The notes under the pieces: generated by a model
Told to the model about the DNA's origin: nothing
Seen by the model: only the letters and a program-made list of their open reading frames with translations
Databases searched by the model: none
Translations under genes and position numbers: made by a program
Shown here: positions 17,412-26,141 of the stretch, piece by piece
Layout of the letters: every line of letters starts with the position of its first letter
Position numbering within the stretch: the first letter of the stretch is position 1
DNA from: Streptomyces cyaneus
Lineage (GTDB): Bacteria; Actinomycetota; Actinomycetes; Streptomycetales; Streptomycetaceae
NCBI RefSeq assembly: GCF_004028635.1
Contig: NZ_ML138678.1
Span: 1,372,810-1,436,809, forward strand
Direction of reading: 5' to 3'
Length of the DNA stretch: 64,000 bases

Positions 17412-17571
17412 CGGGCCGCCCGCTCGCTTCTCCCCCGTGCTGGAGCGGGCCGGGTCAAGGGTGGCCCGGAGGGCCATCGGCGCAGCCGACGCGGAACGCA
17501 GCGCAGCGGAGTGAAGCGCCCTTGACGCGGCCCGCGGAGGCACGACACTGACCAAGAAGCGGGCGGCCCGA
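17412..17571. repeat. Nested long inverted repeat at left edge of accessory region
   Basis: Inner arms 17445-17463 and 17517-17535 match at 17 of 19 bases. Outer arms near 17412-17424 and 17556-17571 (cgggccgcccgct with its complement) extend the palindrome to about 160 bp. The centre is purine-rich with agcgcagcgga text. I believe similar CAAGGG...CCCTTG elements recur in Streptomyces intergenic DNA. It could be a REP-like unit, a terminator or an insertion hotspot. Confidence 0.65.
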
Positions 17572-17654
17572 CGGTGCCGATCAACTGACGCGTTCGAGGC
17601 TGGTTGGTTGCATCCGTCCGAGACCGTCCGCGCGAGCGCCGGCAGAATTGCCCC

Positions 17655-18101
17655 GTGCCCCATCTCGTCCCGTCCTCCCCCTCCGTCTCCGCTCGGATGA
17701 GCAAGCAGACCTCCCGCGACACGGCGCCCGAGGTGGCGGTGCGACGCCTCTTGCACGCCGCGGGGCTTCGTTACCGGGTGAATGTGCCGGTGCCCGGCAT
17801 GCCTCGCCGCACGATCGACATCGTCTTCACCAAGGCCAAGATCGCGGTGTTCCTGGACGGCTGCTTCTGGCACGGCTGCCCAGACCATGCAACGCAACCA
17901 AAGGCAAACGCAGAGTGGTGGCGGAACAAGCTCGACAAGAACATGGCTCGCGACAGCGAGACCACTCGGCATCTGGAAGCAGCGGGCTGGACGGTACTGC
18001 GCTTCTGGGAGCACGAACACCCCGCCGTAGTTGCCCAATCCGTAGCCGCGGCGAGGAAACTTGCCACCGAGCCCGAAGCCCGGCCGACCAAGCGCCGGTG
18101 A
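17655..18101 (+). CDS. vsr: Very short patch repair endonuclease (Vsr)
   Basis: 148 aa from the GTG at 17655 (134 from the ATG at 17697, equally plausible). The Vsr core is clear: SRDTAPEVAVRRLLHAAGLR, the catalytic Asp in TIDIVF, then FLDGCFWHGCP with zinc ligands, and LRFWEHE at the end. Vsr nicks beside T:G mismatches that arise when 5-methylcytosine deaminates. It therefore normally accompanies a C5-cytosine methyltransferase; two are encoded 6-8 kb downstream. A CAGAAT -10-like box lies 8 bp before the GTG, so the transcript may be nearly leaderless. Confidence 0.93.
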   Translation: MPHLVPSSPSVSARMSKQTSRDTAPEVAVRRLLHAAGLRYRVNVPVPGMPRRTIDIVFTKAKIAVFLDGCFWHGCPDHATQPKANAEWWRNKLDKNMARDSETTRHLEAAGWTVLRFWEHEHPAVVAQSVAAARKLATEPEARPTKRR

Positions 18102-18198
18102 CACTCACGTCGCCATGCCTGGAGCACAACCCATTGTCCGACCCTCGCAATAGGGTCACCATTGATCGTATTTATCGGCTGTACCTCGAGGCGAGGAA

Positions 18199-19731
18199 AT
18201 GACGACCGACTGGCAGTTCGACGTTCCCACCGCCGGAAGCAAGCGCCTTCCACCCGACGCGCGCTACATGGAGGCCCTCAGCAGCCAGGGTTACGGCTTC
18301 GAGGTGGCCATCGCCGACCTCGTGGACAACTCCATCGACGCCGGCGCGAAGGACGTCGTGATCCACTTTCTCCGGGACGGCGATCAGCTCGTCAGTCTCC
18401 TCGTGGTTGACGACGGCAAGGGCATGACGGATGAAGAGCTGGACATCGCGATGACCGTTGGGGGCCGTCGCAACTACGCCGAGAATTCCCTCGGCATGTT
18501 CGGAACAGGTCTCAAATCCGCCTCTCTGAGTCACGCCTCTTCGGTGACGGTCGTCAGCACGACCAAACGCACCCGTACCGCCGGGCGCCGCTGGCTGATG
18601 GAGCGCGCCGTTTCCGGTTTCGAGTGCGACATCGTGGACCCGTCCTACGCCCAGACGCTCATCGACCGGTATGCCGAGCGGCCCATCGTCTGGCAGGGCA
18701 CGGTGATCCGCTGGGACGGGGTCAAGGACTTCCCGAAGCATGGTGGGGGTGGCCAGACCGACCGCTACCTGCAGCGCACCATCAACAAGCTTGGGCTCCA
18801 TCTGGGCCTGTATCTGCACCGGTTCCTCGCGCGAGACGACTTCAACATCACTGTCGCAGTCGAGGATGTGCGTACGGGCACCGTCTATCTGGACTTCGGC
18901 GTCGAACCTCTGGATCCCTTCGGCTACCCGGTCAGTGGCCACCCCGAGTACCCACGCCAGTTCCTCGCAACTGTGCCTTCCACAGGGAACGTACAGCTCA
19001 CAGGCCACATATGGACGCCCAAGTCCAATCTCGACGAGTACAAGGCCGTCGGTTCCGTCACCGACCGTCAGGGCTTCTACTTCTACCGGCACAACCGACT
19101 GGTTCAGGCAGGCGGTTGGAACAACTTCCGGCAGCCGGAGCAGCACCTCTCGCTCGCCCGCGTGGCCATCGATCTGCCCAGCGCGGCCAACGACGTCTTC
19201 CGCCTCACGGTGAAGAAGGCAGGCGTGGAGGCATCACCGGAATTCACATCCGCCCTTGAGGATGCCGTCGACTCCGATGGCCGGACCTTCCTCGACTACT
19301 TGACCGAGGCGGACGGCGTCTACCGCGATGCACGCAAGCGAGCCGGCACCACGCGCAAGGCAGTCATCCTTCCGGGTAAGGGCTTCGATCCCGCCATACG
19401 CGAGACGATCGCCGACGAACTCCCCGCAATTCCGCACGCGGAGCCAATCTCCGTGCGTTGGCAGAAGCTCGACAACAGCCTCTTCTTCGACATCGATCGC
19501 GGTGACCGAATCATCACCCTCAACCAGCATTACCGAACGGCAATCCTGGGCGGTCGACGTGGCGGCCTCAACGACGCCCCGCTATTGAAGTCTCTGATGT
19601 ACATCCTCCTGCACCAGGTCTTCGAGAAGGAGTACAGCGGCAGTCGCGAGAAGGACAACCTCCAGCTGTGGCAGTCGATCCTGGTGTCTGCTGCCCGGGC
19701 CGAACTCGACAAGGTGGCCGACGATGACTGA
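18199..19731 (+). CDS. GHKL ATPase, MORC/MutL-like (paraMORC)
   Basis: 510 aa. The N-terminal GHKL ATPase has an N-box (AIADLVDNSIDAGA, residues 37-50; Asn44 binds Mg), DDGKGM (71-76) and the lid LGMFGTGLK (98-106). The general base is Asp40 rather than Glu, as I recall for related proteins. An S5-like domain follows (RQGFYFYRHNRL), then a helical tail. Iyer, Abhiman and Aravind (2008) placed such ATPases in restriction-modification neighbourhoods with Z1 helicases and PD-(D/E)XK nucleases, where ATP-driven clamp closing may remodel DNA. Its stop overlaps the next start by 8 bp. GAGG precedes the ATG. Confidence 0.9.
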   Translation: MTTDWQFDVPTAGSKRLPPDARYMEALSSQGYGFEVAIADLVDNSIDAGAKDVVIHFLRDGDQLVSLLVVDDGKGMTDEELDIAMTVGGRRNYAENSLGMFGTGLKSASLSHASSVTVVSTTKRTRTAGRRWLMERAVSGFECDIVDPSYAQTLIDRYAERPIVWQGTVIRWDGVKDFPKHGGGGQTDRYLQRTINKLGLHLGLYLHRFLARDDFNITVAVEDVRTGTVYLDFGVEPLDPFGYPVSGHPEYPRQFLATVPSTGNVQLTGHIWTPKSNLDEYKAVGSVTDRQGFYFYRHNRLVQAGGWNNFRQPEQHLSLARVAIDLPSAANDVFRLTVKKAGVEASPEFTSALEDAVDSDGRTFLDYLTEADGVYRDARKRAGTTRKAVILPGKGFDPAIRETIADELPAIPHAEPISVRWQKLDNSLFFDIDRGDRIITLNQHYRTAILGGRRGGLNDAPLLKSLMYILLHQVFEKEYSGSREKDNLQLWQSILVSAARAELDKVADDD

Positions 19732-20695
19732 GCGCCCTCATGTCCCGTGGACGGAGGTCGAGTACTTTCTCGGCAAGGGTCAGGCCACCACGTTCCCTCT
19801 CTCCCCTCGTTCGGTCCATCCTCAGGTCTCGTACGTCGTCGGCCACGGTGGACGGGACATAGCCCTCCACGTCGAACTCGATCGTCGGCACCGTCCGCCT
19901 CGCTCCTCTCTGCCCACGATTCGTATAGATCAGATTGCGGATCGGGGCATGAGATTGGCGCGTATCAGTACCACTCAGGTGACGCTGATGCGCGACTTTC
20001 ATGACCTGCTGACAGCGGTCGCCGACCGCATCGTGACGCACGGCCGCACTCTGGACCAGGCCTTCGAAGAGACAGTGAGGGCTTGGAGCGCATTGCTGAG
20101 CCGTCCTCGTGGCCTGAGTACGCAGAAACGTCTCGGCCTCATGGGAGAACTTGCGACGATGCACTGCATCGCGGGCAAGCAGGGATGGCAGACCGCTGTC
20201 GAGGCCTGGACCGGGCCGGAAGCCGAGGAGCACGATTTCGGACTGCCCGGCTATGACCTCGAGGTGAAGACCACCGCATCCGAACGCCGCCGGCACACGA
20301 TCCATGGCATCGGCCAACTCGACCCCGCCCCGGAACGCCCGTTGTGGTTCGTTTCGGTACAGCTCACCCGGGGCGGTGCCAACGGACGAACCCTCTCCGA
20401 GTGCGTCCGAGCCGTACGTGCTGCAGTGGGGGAGCATGCTCCGGCATCCCTGAACCATCTGGAACGACAACTGGCGGCATCTGGTTGGGCGGAGGATTCC
20501 TCCGACGACGAGCGCTGGACGCCTCGATCCGATCCGATCCTTCTCGATTCGTCCGCGTTGCCGCGATTGGATGCGTCTGCGCTCTCTGACTTCGCTTGGG
20601 AACGAATCACCGATGTCCAGTACACGATCGACATCACTGGCCTGCAACCGACCCTCGAACCACCCTCTGTCCTGACCGACTTCCGCCTTCCGTAA
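19724..20695 (+). CDS. PD-(D/E)XK nuclease (DUF4420 type)
   Basis: 323 aa. The nuclease core is in the middle: Glu142 (GELATMH), then Asp178 and Glu180-x-Lys182 in GYDLEVKTT, matching the E...D-(D/E)XK pattern of restriction-like endonucleases. It resembles the family annotated PD-(D/E)XK motif protein or DUF4420, which regularly sits between a GHKL ATPase and a Z1 helicase. It is the likely DNA-cleaving subunit of the system. Translational coupling to the ATPase (8-bp overlap) argues for a stoichiometric complex. The C-terminal 100 residues are not recognised. Confidence 0.88.
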   Translation: MTERPHVPWTEVEYFLGKGQATTFPLSPRSVHPQVSYVVGHGGRDIALHVELDRRHRPPRSSLPTIRIDQIADRGMRLARISTTQVTLMRDFHDLLTAVADRIVTHGRTLDQAFEETVRAWSALLSRPRGLSTQKRLGLMGELATMHCIAGKQGWQTAVEAWTGPEAEEHDFGLPGYDLEVKTTASERRRHTIHGIGQLDPAPERPLWFVSVQLTRGGANGRTLSECVRAVRAAVGEHAPASLNHLERQLAASGWAEDSSDDERWTPRSDPILLDSSALPRLDASALSDFAWERITDVQYTIDITGLQPTLEPPSVLTDFRLP

Positions 20696-20717
20696 GAAGA
20701 CTTGAGGACTTCTCCCC

Positions 20718-23666
20718 ATGAACAATGAAGCAACCGTGCGGATCACACTCCACAAGTCAGCTCTCGGGGGCATGCAGGCCAACCGCCCCAAGAATCTGCA
20801 GCGCGCTCTCGATTACCAGGCCGAGGACGAGGGACCCGAGGCCGAATCCCTTGCGAGCGAGGCAGACTTCCAACATGCGCTCCGCTCCTCGCACTCCACG
20901 GACCAGTTGGTGGAACTGTGGCGCAAACAACTGACGCAATGGGACTACGCAGAGGGGCCGGACTGGTCGGACACAGAACCGCGCACCGAAGAACGGCGGA
21001 CCGCGATTTTCGCGCTGTTGGGCCTGCAGGAGGAGACGCGAGAACTGCTGAACTCCTTGGTCCCCGTGCCTCGCGCCACCGGCGCCGTAGTCATCAGTGA
21101 CGACTTCACACCTTGGTACACGCCCCAGTCGCAGCAAGGGCGCAGTTGGTACTGGCCCGCCTATCGCCGTCTTCTGGAAGAGGACAAGAAGTGGCCGGAG
21201 ACCGCGGTAGCCGCTCTGGACACCGCCTCGGACCGTGTTGTCGAGCGCCTCGCGAATCCAACCGACGAGGCGGTTTACCAGTCCAAGGGTCTGGTCGTCG
21301 GATACGTGCAATCCGGAAAGACCGCCAACTTCACAGGTGTCATCGCCAAAGCCGTGGACGCCGGTTATCGCCTGGTCATCGTCCTCGGCGGGACGCTCAA
21401 CCTGTTGCGCGCCCAGACCCAGCGTCGACTCGACATGGAACTCGTCGGCCGTGAGAACATCCTCCGCGGCGCTGCGGAGTACGAGTCCGACTACGCGGAC
21501 GATCCCGCCTGGTCAAAGGGGAAGTTCCTTTCTCATAAAGGCCTTCCATCCACTCTCGGAGCCTTTGACATCGTTCGTATGACGACCAGGGACAACGACT
21601 ACAAGAGTCTCCTTCAGGGAATCGTCGCTCTCGAATTTGAGAAGCGGGAGCCCGCGCTCCCGCTCTACCATCCGCAGAACCTGCACCGTTCTTCTGCACG
21701 CCTGATGGTCGTGAAGAAGAACAAGTCGGTACTCACCAAATTGGTGCAGGACCTGAACAAGATCAAGACTCCGCTCTCCGAGATCCCGGTCCTCATCGTC
21801 GACGACGAGTCGGACGAGGCTTCGGTGAACACGGCCAACCCGAACAAGCCCGACGCCGAGCGCACGGCCATCAATCGTAAGATCTCGGAGCTTCTGCGCA
21901 TGCTGCCGCGAGCTCAGTACGTCGGCTACACCGCCACGCCCTTCGCGAACGTCTTCGTCGATCCGAGCGACACCGAGGACATCTTCCCGAAGGATTTCAT
22001 CGTCTCTCTGCCGCGCCCTGACGGATACATGGGTGTTCAGGACTTCCACGACCTGGATTCCGTGATCCCGCACGAAGAGCGCACGTTCGCCAATTCGAAC
22101 GAGAAGGCTCACGTGCGTGACGTCGTTCTCTCGGACGACGAGGACGACACCGCGCTGCAAAAGGCCATGGACATGTTCGTCCTGACCGCGGCGATGAAGC
22201 TCTATCGCGAGGAGAACGGCCTGGGCGACCGGTACTTCCAGCACCACACGATGCTCATCCACGAGTCCGTGCGCACTGAAGCACATCGAGAACTCCTGGG
22301 TCGCGTGACGAAGTTGTGGTGGGAATCCGGCTATACCGGTGCCGGCGGCCATCAGCGGCTGCGCAAGCTGTTCGAGACGGACCTTCTGCCGGTGTCCCAA
22401 GCGCACGCCGACGGGCACGCCGTCCCTTCGTCCTACGACGATCTCGCTCGACATATCGGCGCTGCTGCCATGCGCATCGGCGGCGACGACCAACCGATCA
22501 TCGTCGTCAATGGCGACAAGGACATCGAGACGGGCGAGGCCGACTTCGACAAGCGCTCCATCTGGAAGATCCTCATCGGCGGCCAGAAGCTCGCTCGCGG
22601 CTTCACCGTTGAGGGACTCACCGTCACCTATTACCGGCGCCGCACGAACAATGCGTCGACCCTGATGCAGATGGGCCGATGGTTCGGCTTCCGCAAGGGT
22701 TATCGGGATCTGGTGCGCCTGTACCTCGGTCGAGAGGAAACCATGGGCACCAAGGAGATCGACCTGTACGAAGCCTTTGAGGCAATCTGCCGCGACGAGG
22801 AGACCTTCCGACGCGAACTCCAGCAGTACGCCGAACTCATCGACGGCAGGCCTCAGGTGACGCCTGCACAGGTGCCGCCACTCGTATCGCAGCACCTGTC
22901 ATGGCTGAAGCCGACCAGCCCCAACAAGATGTTCAACGCGCAGCTCGTCAACAAGCGGTCGCCGGGGCAATGGGAAGAACCCACAGCCTATCCCGTCAGT
23001 GCTCCCGCACTGCGCCACAACACTGGTTTGTGGCTGCCTGTGCTCGACTCCCTGTCAGCGACCCCGACTTCATTCGAGTACACGTTCTCCGATTCGATCC
23101 ATCGGTTCAACGCGCTGACTGGCAGGCTCTCCGCCGACTCCTTCCTCACACTGGTCCGCTCACTGAAGTGGGGAGCCGAATCACAATTCGCCCCACACCT
23201 TGCTTACTTGAAGGAAATCTGCGGATCATCGCAAACCGCGGTCGACGACTGGATTGTCCTTGCCCCTCAGCACTCGACCGGGAACAAGAAGGTCGCGGTC
23301 GGCACGTCGAGTCGCTCGTTCTCATGGTTCGCCCGACAGCGCCGGCGTGGTCCGGTGTTCGGTGCTATCCGTGACCCGAAGCACACAGCCACCGCATATC
23401 GCATCGCGGGCGCTCTTCCGTCGAGTGGCGATGCCGCCACCGAGCAGTACGTCGCGGAACGGCGGGGAGCCGTAGTCCTCTATCCGATCATCGAACCGCA
23501 GAACAGGGCCGAGGCCGAGAGCTCGGGTCGGATCGATCCGAGCAAGTTGGTCATGGCCTTCTCCTTCGTAGCCCCGGCTTCCGCTCGGGGCCACGACGGC
23601 AAGGCTGTGGTGTTCACCACCATCGACTCTTCCGACGACGCCATCATCACCAAGGAACAGACCTGA
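20718..23666 (+). CDS. Z1-domain superfamily II helicase-like protein
   Basis: 982 aa. The helicase-type ATPase core has a Walker A GYVQSGKT (195-202), a DEAD-box-like motif II DDES (362-365) and motif III YTATPFAN (about 403-410). The C-terminal RecA-like lobe carries GGQKLARGFTVEGL and QMGRWFGFR. The Z1 region defines the family found with GHKL ATPases and DUF4420 nucleases. It probably translocates on or remodels foreign DNA for the nuclease. The ATG has GAGGA upstream, 22 bp after the nuclease gene. A perfect hairpin follows the stop, separating it from the methyltransferases. Confidence 0.92.
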   Translation: MNNEATVRITLHKSALGGMQANRPKNLQRALDYQAEDEGPEAESLASEADFQHALRSSHSTDQLVELWRKQLTQWDYAEGPDWSDTEPRTEERRTAIFALLGLQEETRELLNSLVPVPRATGAVVISDDFTPWYTPQSQQGRSWYWPAYRRLLEEDKKWPETAVAALDTASDRVVERLANPTDEAVYQSKGLVVGYVQSGKTANFTGVIAKAVDAGYRLVIVLGGTLNLLRAQTQRRLDMELVGRENILRGAAEYESDYADDPAWSKGKFLSHKGLPSTLGAFDIVRMTTRDNDYKSLLQGIVALEFEKREPALPLYHPQNLHRSSARLMVVKKNKSVLTKLVQDLNKIKTPLSEIPVLIVDDESDEASVNTANPNKPDAERTAINRKISELLRMLPRAQYVGYTATPFANVFVDPSDTEDIFPKDFIVSLPRPDGYMGVQDFHDLDSVIPHEERTFANSNEKAHVRDVVLSDDEDDTALQKAMDMFVLTAAMKLYREENGLGDRYFQHHTMLIHESVRTEAHRELLGRVTKLWWESGYTGAGGHQRLRKLFETDLLPVSQAHADGHAVPSSYDDLARHIGAAAMRIGGDDQPIIVVNGDKDIETGEADFDKRSIWKILIGGQKLARGFTVEGLTVTYYRRRTNNASTLMQMGRWFGFRKGYRDLVRLYLGREETMGTKEIDLYEAFEAICRDEETFRRELQQYAELIDGRPQVTPAQVPPLVSQHLSWLKPTSPNKMFNAQLVNKRSPGQWEEPTAYPVSAPALRHNTGLWLPVLDSLSATPTSFEYTFSDSIHRFNALTGRLSADSFLTLVRSLKWGAESQFAPHLAYLKEICGSSQTAVDDWIVLAPQHSTGNKKVAVGTSSRSFSWFARQRRRGPVFGAIRDPKHTATAYRIAGALPSSGDAATEQYVAERRGAVVLYPIIEPQNRAEAESSGRIDPSKLVMAFSFVAPASARGHDGKAVVFTTIDSSDDAIITKEQT

Positions 23667-23689
23667 TGCCCTCATGACCTGAAACATTC

Positions 23690-23730
23690 GTCCTGTGGGG
23701 AGCTCCTCCCCTGGCGGCGCCCCACAGGAC
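23690..23730 (+). terminator. Hairpin after the Z1 gene
   Basis: A perfect 11-bp stem, GTCCTGTGGGG (23690-23700) with CCCCACAGGAC (23720-23730), and a 19-nt loop, starting 23 bp after the Z1 stop and ending 77 bp before the first methyltransferase. It probably ends or weakens the nuclease-helicase transcript, so the methyltransferases may have their own promoter. Confidence 0.75.
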
Positions 23731-23807
23731 TTCGCGCGTCGGTCCATCGCTCTACTCTGAAACCGCGCAGGCCGGTCGTGCACAGCGGGCAGGGGGAGCA
23801 GACACGT

Positions 23808-24800
23808 ATGCAAGAACGCCGATTCACCGTGATCGAACTCTGTGCAGGGGTCGGAGGCCAAGCTCTTGGTCTCGAGCAGGCCGGGTTCGATGTGGCAGCA
23901 GCGATCGACATCGACGAAGACAGCTGCGACACGGTCTCTCACAATCGACCCCACTGGTACACGATTCACGGGGACCTGAAGCGCATCGACCCGTTGGACC
24001 ACGCGCCCCTGGACCATGCTGACGTGCTGAGCTGCGGCCTGCCCCGTTCCCCGTACACCATCGCGGGGAAGCAACTCGCCACCGTCGACAAACGCGACAT
24101 GTTGCAGGCGGTCCTCGACATGGCGTCCTTCGTGCGCCCCCGCGTTCTCCTCATCGAGAACATCCCGACGTTCCTCCAGGCCGGTAAATTCGAGGCCGAG
24201 CGACAGAAGGTCCGGGAGACAGTCGAGGATCTCGGCTACCAGATGACGTCGTCGGTTCTGACGGCGACGGACTTCGGTGTGCCCCAACAGCGGCCCCATG
24301 GATTCATAGTCGCCATGCACCCCGAGGACTTGGCCTGCTTCGAGTGGCCGGGCCCGATCCAGGGTCGATGCCCGACCCTCGGGGAGACCTTGTACGAGTC
24401 GATGGCGTCCCGAGGGTGGCCCGAGGCGGCGGACTGGGCCGCTCGCGCCTGCGAGCCGGCCCCGTTGATCATGGGGGGCGCCACAGGACGCGGGGGCGCC
24501 GACCTGGGCGCAAGCCGAGCAAAGGCCATCTGGGCTCGTTGGGGTGTCTACGGCGGAAGTATCGGCGACATCACACCCGGACCCGACTTCCAACTGAACC
24601 ACGACGTCGAACCTCGCTTCGGCCTACCACGCCTCACCGTCGACCAAGTGGCACTGCTTCAGGGATTCACCTCCGACTGGAAGATCCTCGGCAAGAAAAC
24701 CTCCGCCTACCGACAGATCAGTCAGACGACACCACCTCCGGTCGCGGCCGCTCTGGGACGCCAAATCGCCATGGCACTCCGTAGGTCACCTCGTACATGA
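23808..24800 (+). CDS. C5-cytosine methyltransferase homologue lacking the catalytic Cys
   Basis: 330 aa. SAM-binding motif I (ELCAGVGG, 10-17), motif VI (ENIP, 117-120), motif VIII (FGVPQQRPHG, with the second Arg replaced by His) and a target-recognition region are present. Motif IV, normally GGPPCQ, reads SCGLPRSPYT: Arg80 (codon CGT, 24045-24047) occupies the catalytic Cys position. One T-to-C change from TGT would explain it. The fold should still bind SAM and DNA but cannot form the covalent intermediate. It may be a regulatory or specificity subunit, a decaying copy, or a sequencing error. AGGGGGAG precedes the ATG. Confidence 0.87.
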   Translation: MQERRFTVIELCAGVGGQALGLEQAGFDVAAAIDIDEDSCDTVSHNRPHWYTIHGDLKRIDPLDHAPLDHADVLSCGLPRSPYTIAGKQLATVDKRDMLQAVLDMASFVRPRVLLIENIPTFLQAGKFEAERQKVRETVEDLGYQMTSSVLTATDFGVPQQRPHGFIVAMHPEDLACFEWPGPIQGRCPTLGETLYESMASRGWPEAADWAARACEPAPLIMGGATGRGGADLGASRAKAIWARWGVYGGSIGDITPGPDFQLNHDVEPRFGLPRLTVDQVALLQGFTSDWKILGKKTSAYRQISQTTPPPVAAALGRQIAMALRRSPRT

Positions 24801-24899
24801 TCACGGAGCCTCGTCACAGCAAGCGACAGTCAAACCACTCAGTGCACATGCGCGGACTCCCGCACGATGCCTGCTTGATCACCATTAGACTCTCCTCCC

Positions 24900-26141
24900 A
24901 TGGCCACCATCTCGCCCGACACCACAGCCGGTGCAATCCCGGCCGACTCATCGATCACAGTGGTCGATCTGTTCTCCGGTGCGGGCGGATTCTCGGCAGG
25001 ATTTCGCGCCTACGAGCCCGACGGCCCCGGTTCCTCACCCTTCCAATCCGTTGCCGCGGTCGAGTTCGACGAGGCAGCGGCGGCCACGTACGCAGCCAAC
25101 TTCGGCAGCTCGCATGTCGCCAACATGGACATCGCAAAGTGGGACGCAAGGCCGTACGCGGGCAAGGTCGACGTGATCATGGGGGGACCGCCATGCCAGG
25201 GCTTCTCCGCGCTCCACAGGAACAATCCCGAGAAGCCCAAGGCTGACGACCCGCGAAATCGTCTCTGGGTCGAGTACGTGCGAGTGGTCAAGGCCATCCA
25301 GCCCAAGATCTTCGTTCTGGAGAACGTGGACCGTTTCCTGGTGTCCCAGGAGTTCGAGAGTCTTAAGGAAGCCACCGCTAAAGACGGAGCGCTGGCCAAC
25401 TACACGCTCCGGTGGAAGGTGCTCAACGCTGCGGACTACGGCGTTCCTCAGGCACGCAGGCGAGCCATCGTCATCGCGACCCGGAACGATCTCGGCGAAC
25501 CGCTGGAGCACCCGCGCCCCACGCATGCCCGTGAGGCCGGCCCCGCACAACCCAGCCTCGACGATCCGGACAGTTCGTCGAACGAGCTTCTCGGCTGGGT
25601 CCCGGTCGGTCCGACGGTTTTTGCCCACACGCCCGTGGACGCCCCGGACTTGGACCTTCCCGATCGCACTGACAAGCCGCTGGGTGTCGTGCTGGCAGGC
25701 CCTTACAAGACGACCGAGCTCCACATCGGTCGCAACCCCACAGCCCTGTCGAGGGCTCGATACAAAGCCATCCCACCGGGCGGCAACCGTCACGACCTGA
25801 GAGACAAGTGGGAAGTGATCCAAGGCGTCAACACGTATCTGTCGACGACCAGCTGGGACAGGCACAACAGCGGCTCCGGAGACGTTATGGGGCGCATGCA
25901 CTTCGACCGCCCGTCTGTGACAATCCGTACCGAGTTCTACAAGCCTGAGAAGGGGCGTTATCTCCACCCGGAGAGCAACCGGCCGATCACCCACTACGAG
26001 GCAGCACTGATCCAAGGCTTTCCCGCCGACTTCAACTGGTTCGGCAGCAAGATTCAGATCGCTCGGCAGATCGGCAACGCAGTGCCCGTCGGCCTGGGCC
26101 GTTCCCTGGCCCAGGCCATCCACGAGCGTCTAAAAGGGTGA
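24900..26141 (+). CDS. C5-cytosine DNA methyltransferase
   Basis: 413 aa with all key motifs: I (DLFSGAGG, 23-30), IV (GGPPCQG with Cys99), VI (ENVD, 141-144), VIII (PQARRR, 183-188) and X (QIGNAVP near the end). It methylates cytosine C5 in an unknown target sequence, which would protect host DNA from the cluster's nuclease and create the mismatches Vsr repairs. A -10-like TAGACT lies 8 bp before the ATG, so it may be made from a nearly leaderless transcript. Its last codons overlap the oppositely oriented DUF6339-like gene by 12 bp. Confidence 0.93.
   Translation: MATISPDTTAGAIPADSSITVVDLFSGAGGFSAGFRAYEPDGPGSSPFQSVAAVEFDEAAAATYAANFGSSHVANMDIAKWDARPYAGKVDVIMGGPPCQGFSALHRNNPEKPKADDPRNRLWVEYVRVVKAIQPKIFVLENVDRFLVSQEFESLKEATAKDGALANYTLRWKVLNAADYGVPQARRRAIVIATRNDLGEPLEHPRPTHAREAGPAQPSLDDPDSSSNELLGWVPVGPTVFAHTPVDAPDLDLPDRTDKPLGVVLAGPYKTTELHIGRNPTALSRARYKAIPPGGNRHDLRDKWEVIQGVNTYLSTTSWDRHNSGSGDVMGRMHFDRPSVTIRTEFYKPEKGRYLHPESNRPITHYEAALIQGFPADFNWFGSKIQIARQIGNAVPVGLGRSLAQAIHERLKG

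Noticed and set aside
21513..22895. Minus-strand ORF opposite the Z1 gene
   Set aside because: It mirrors the Z1 coding frame; helicase motifs on the plus strand are decisive.
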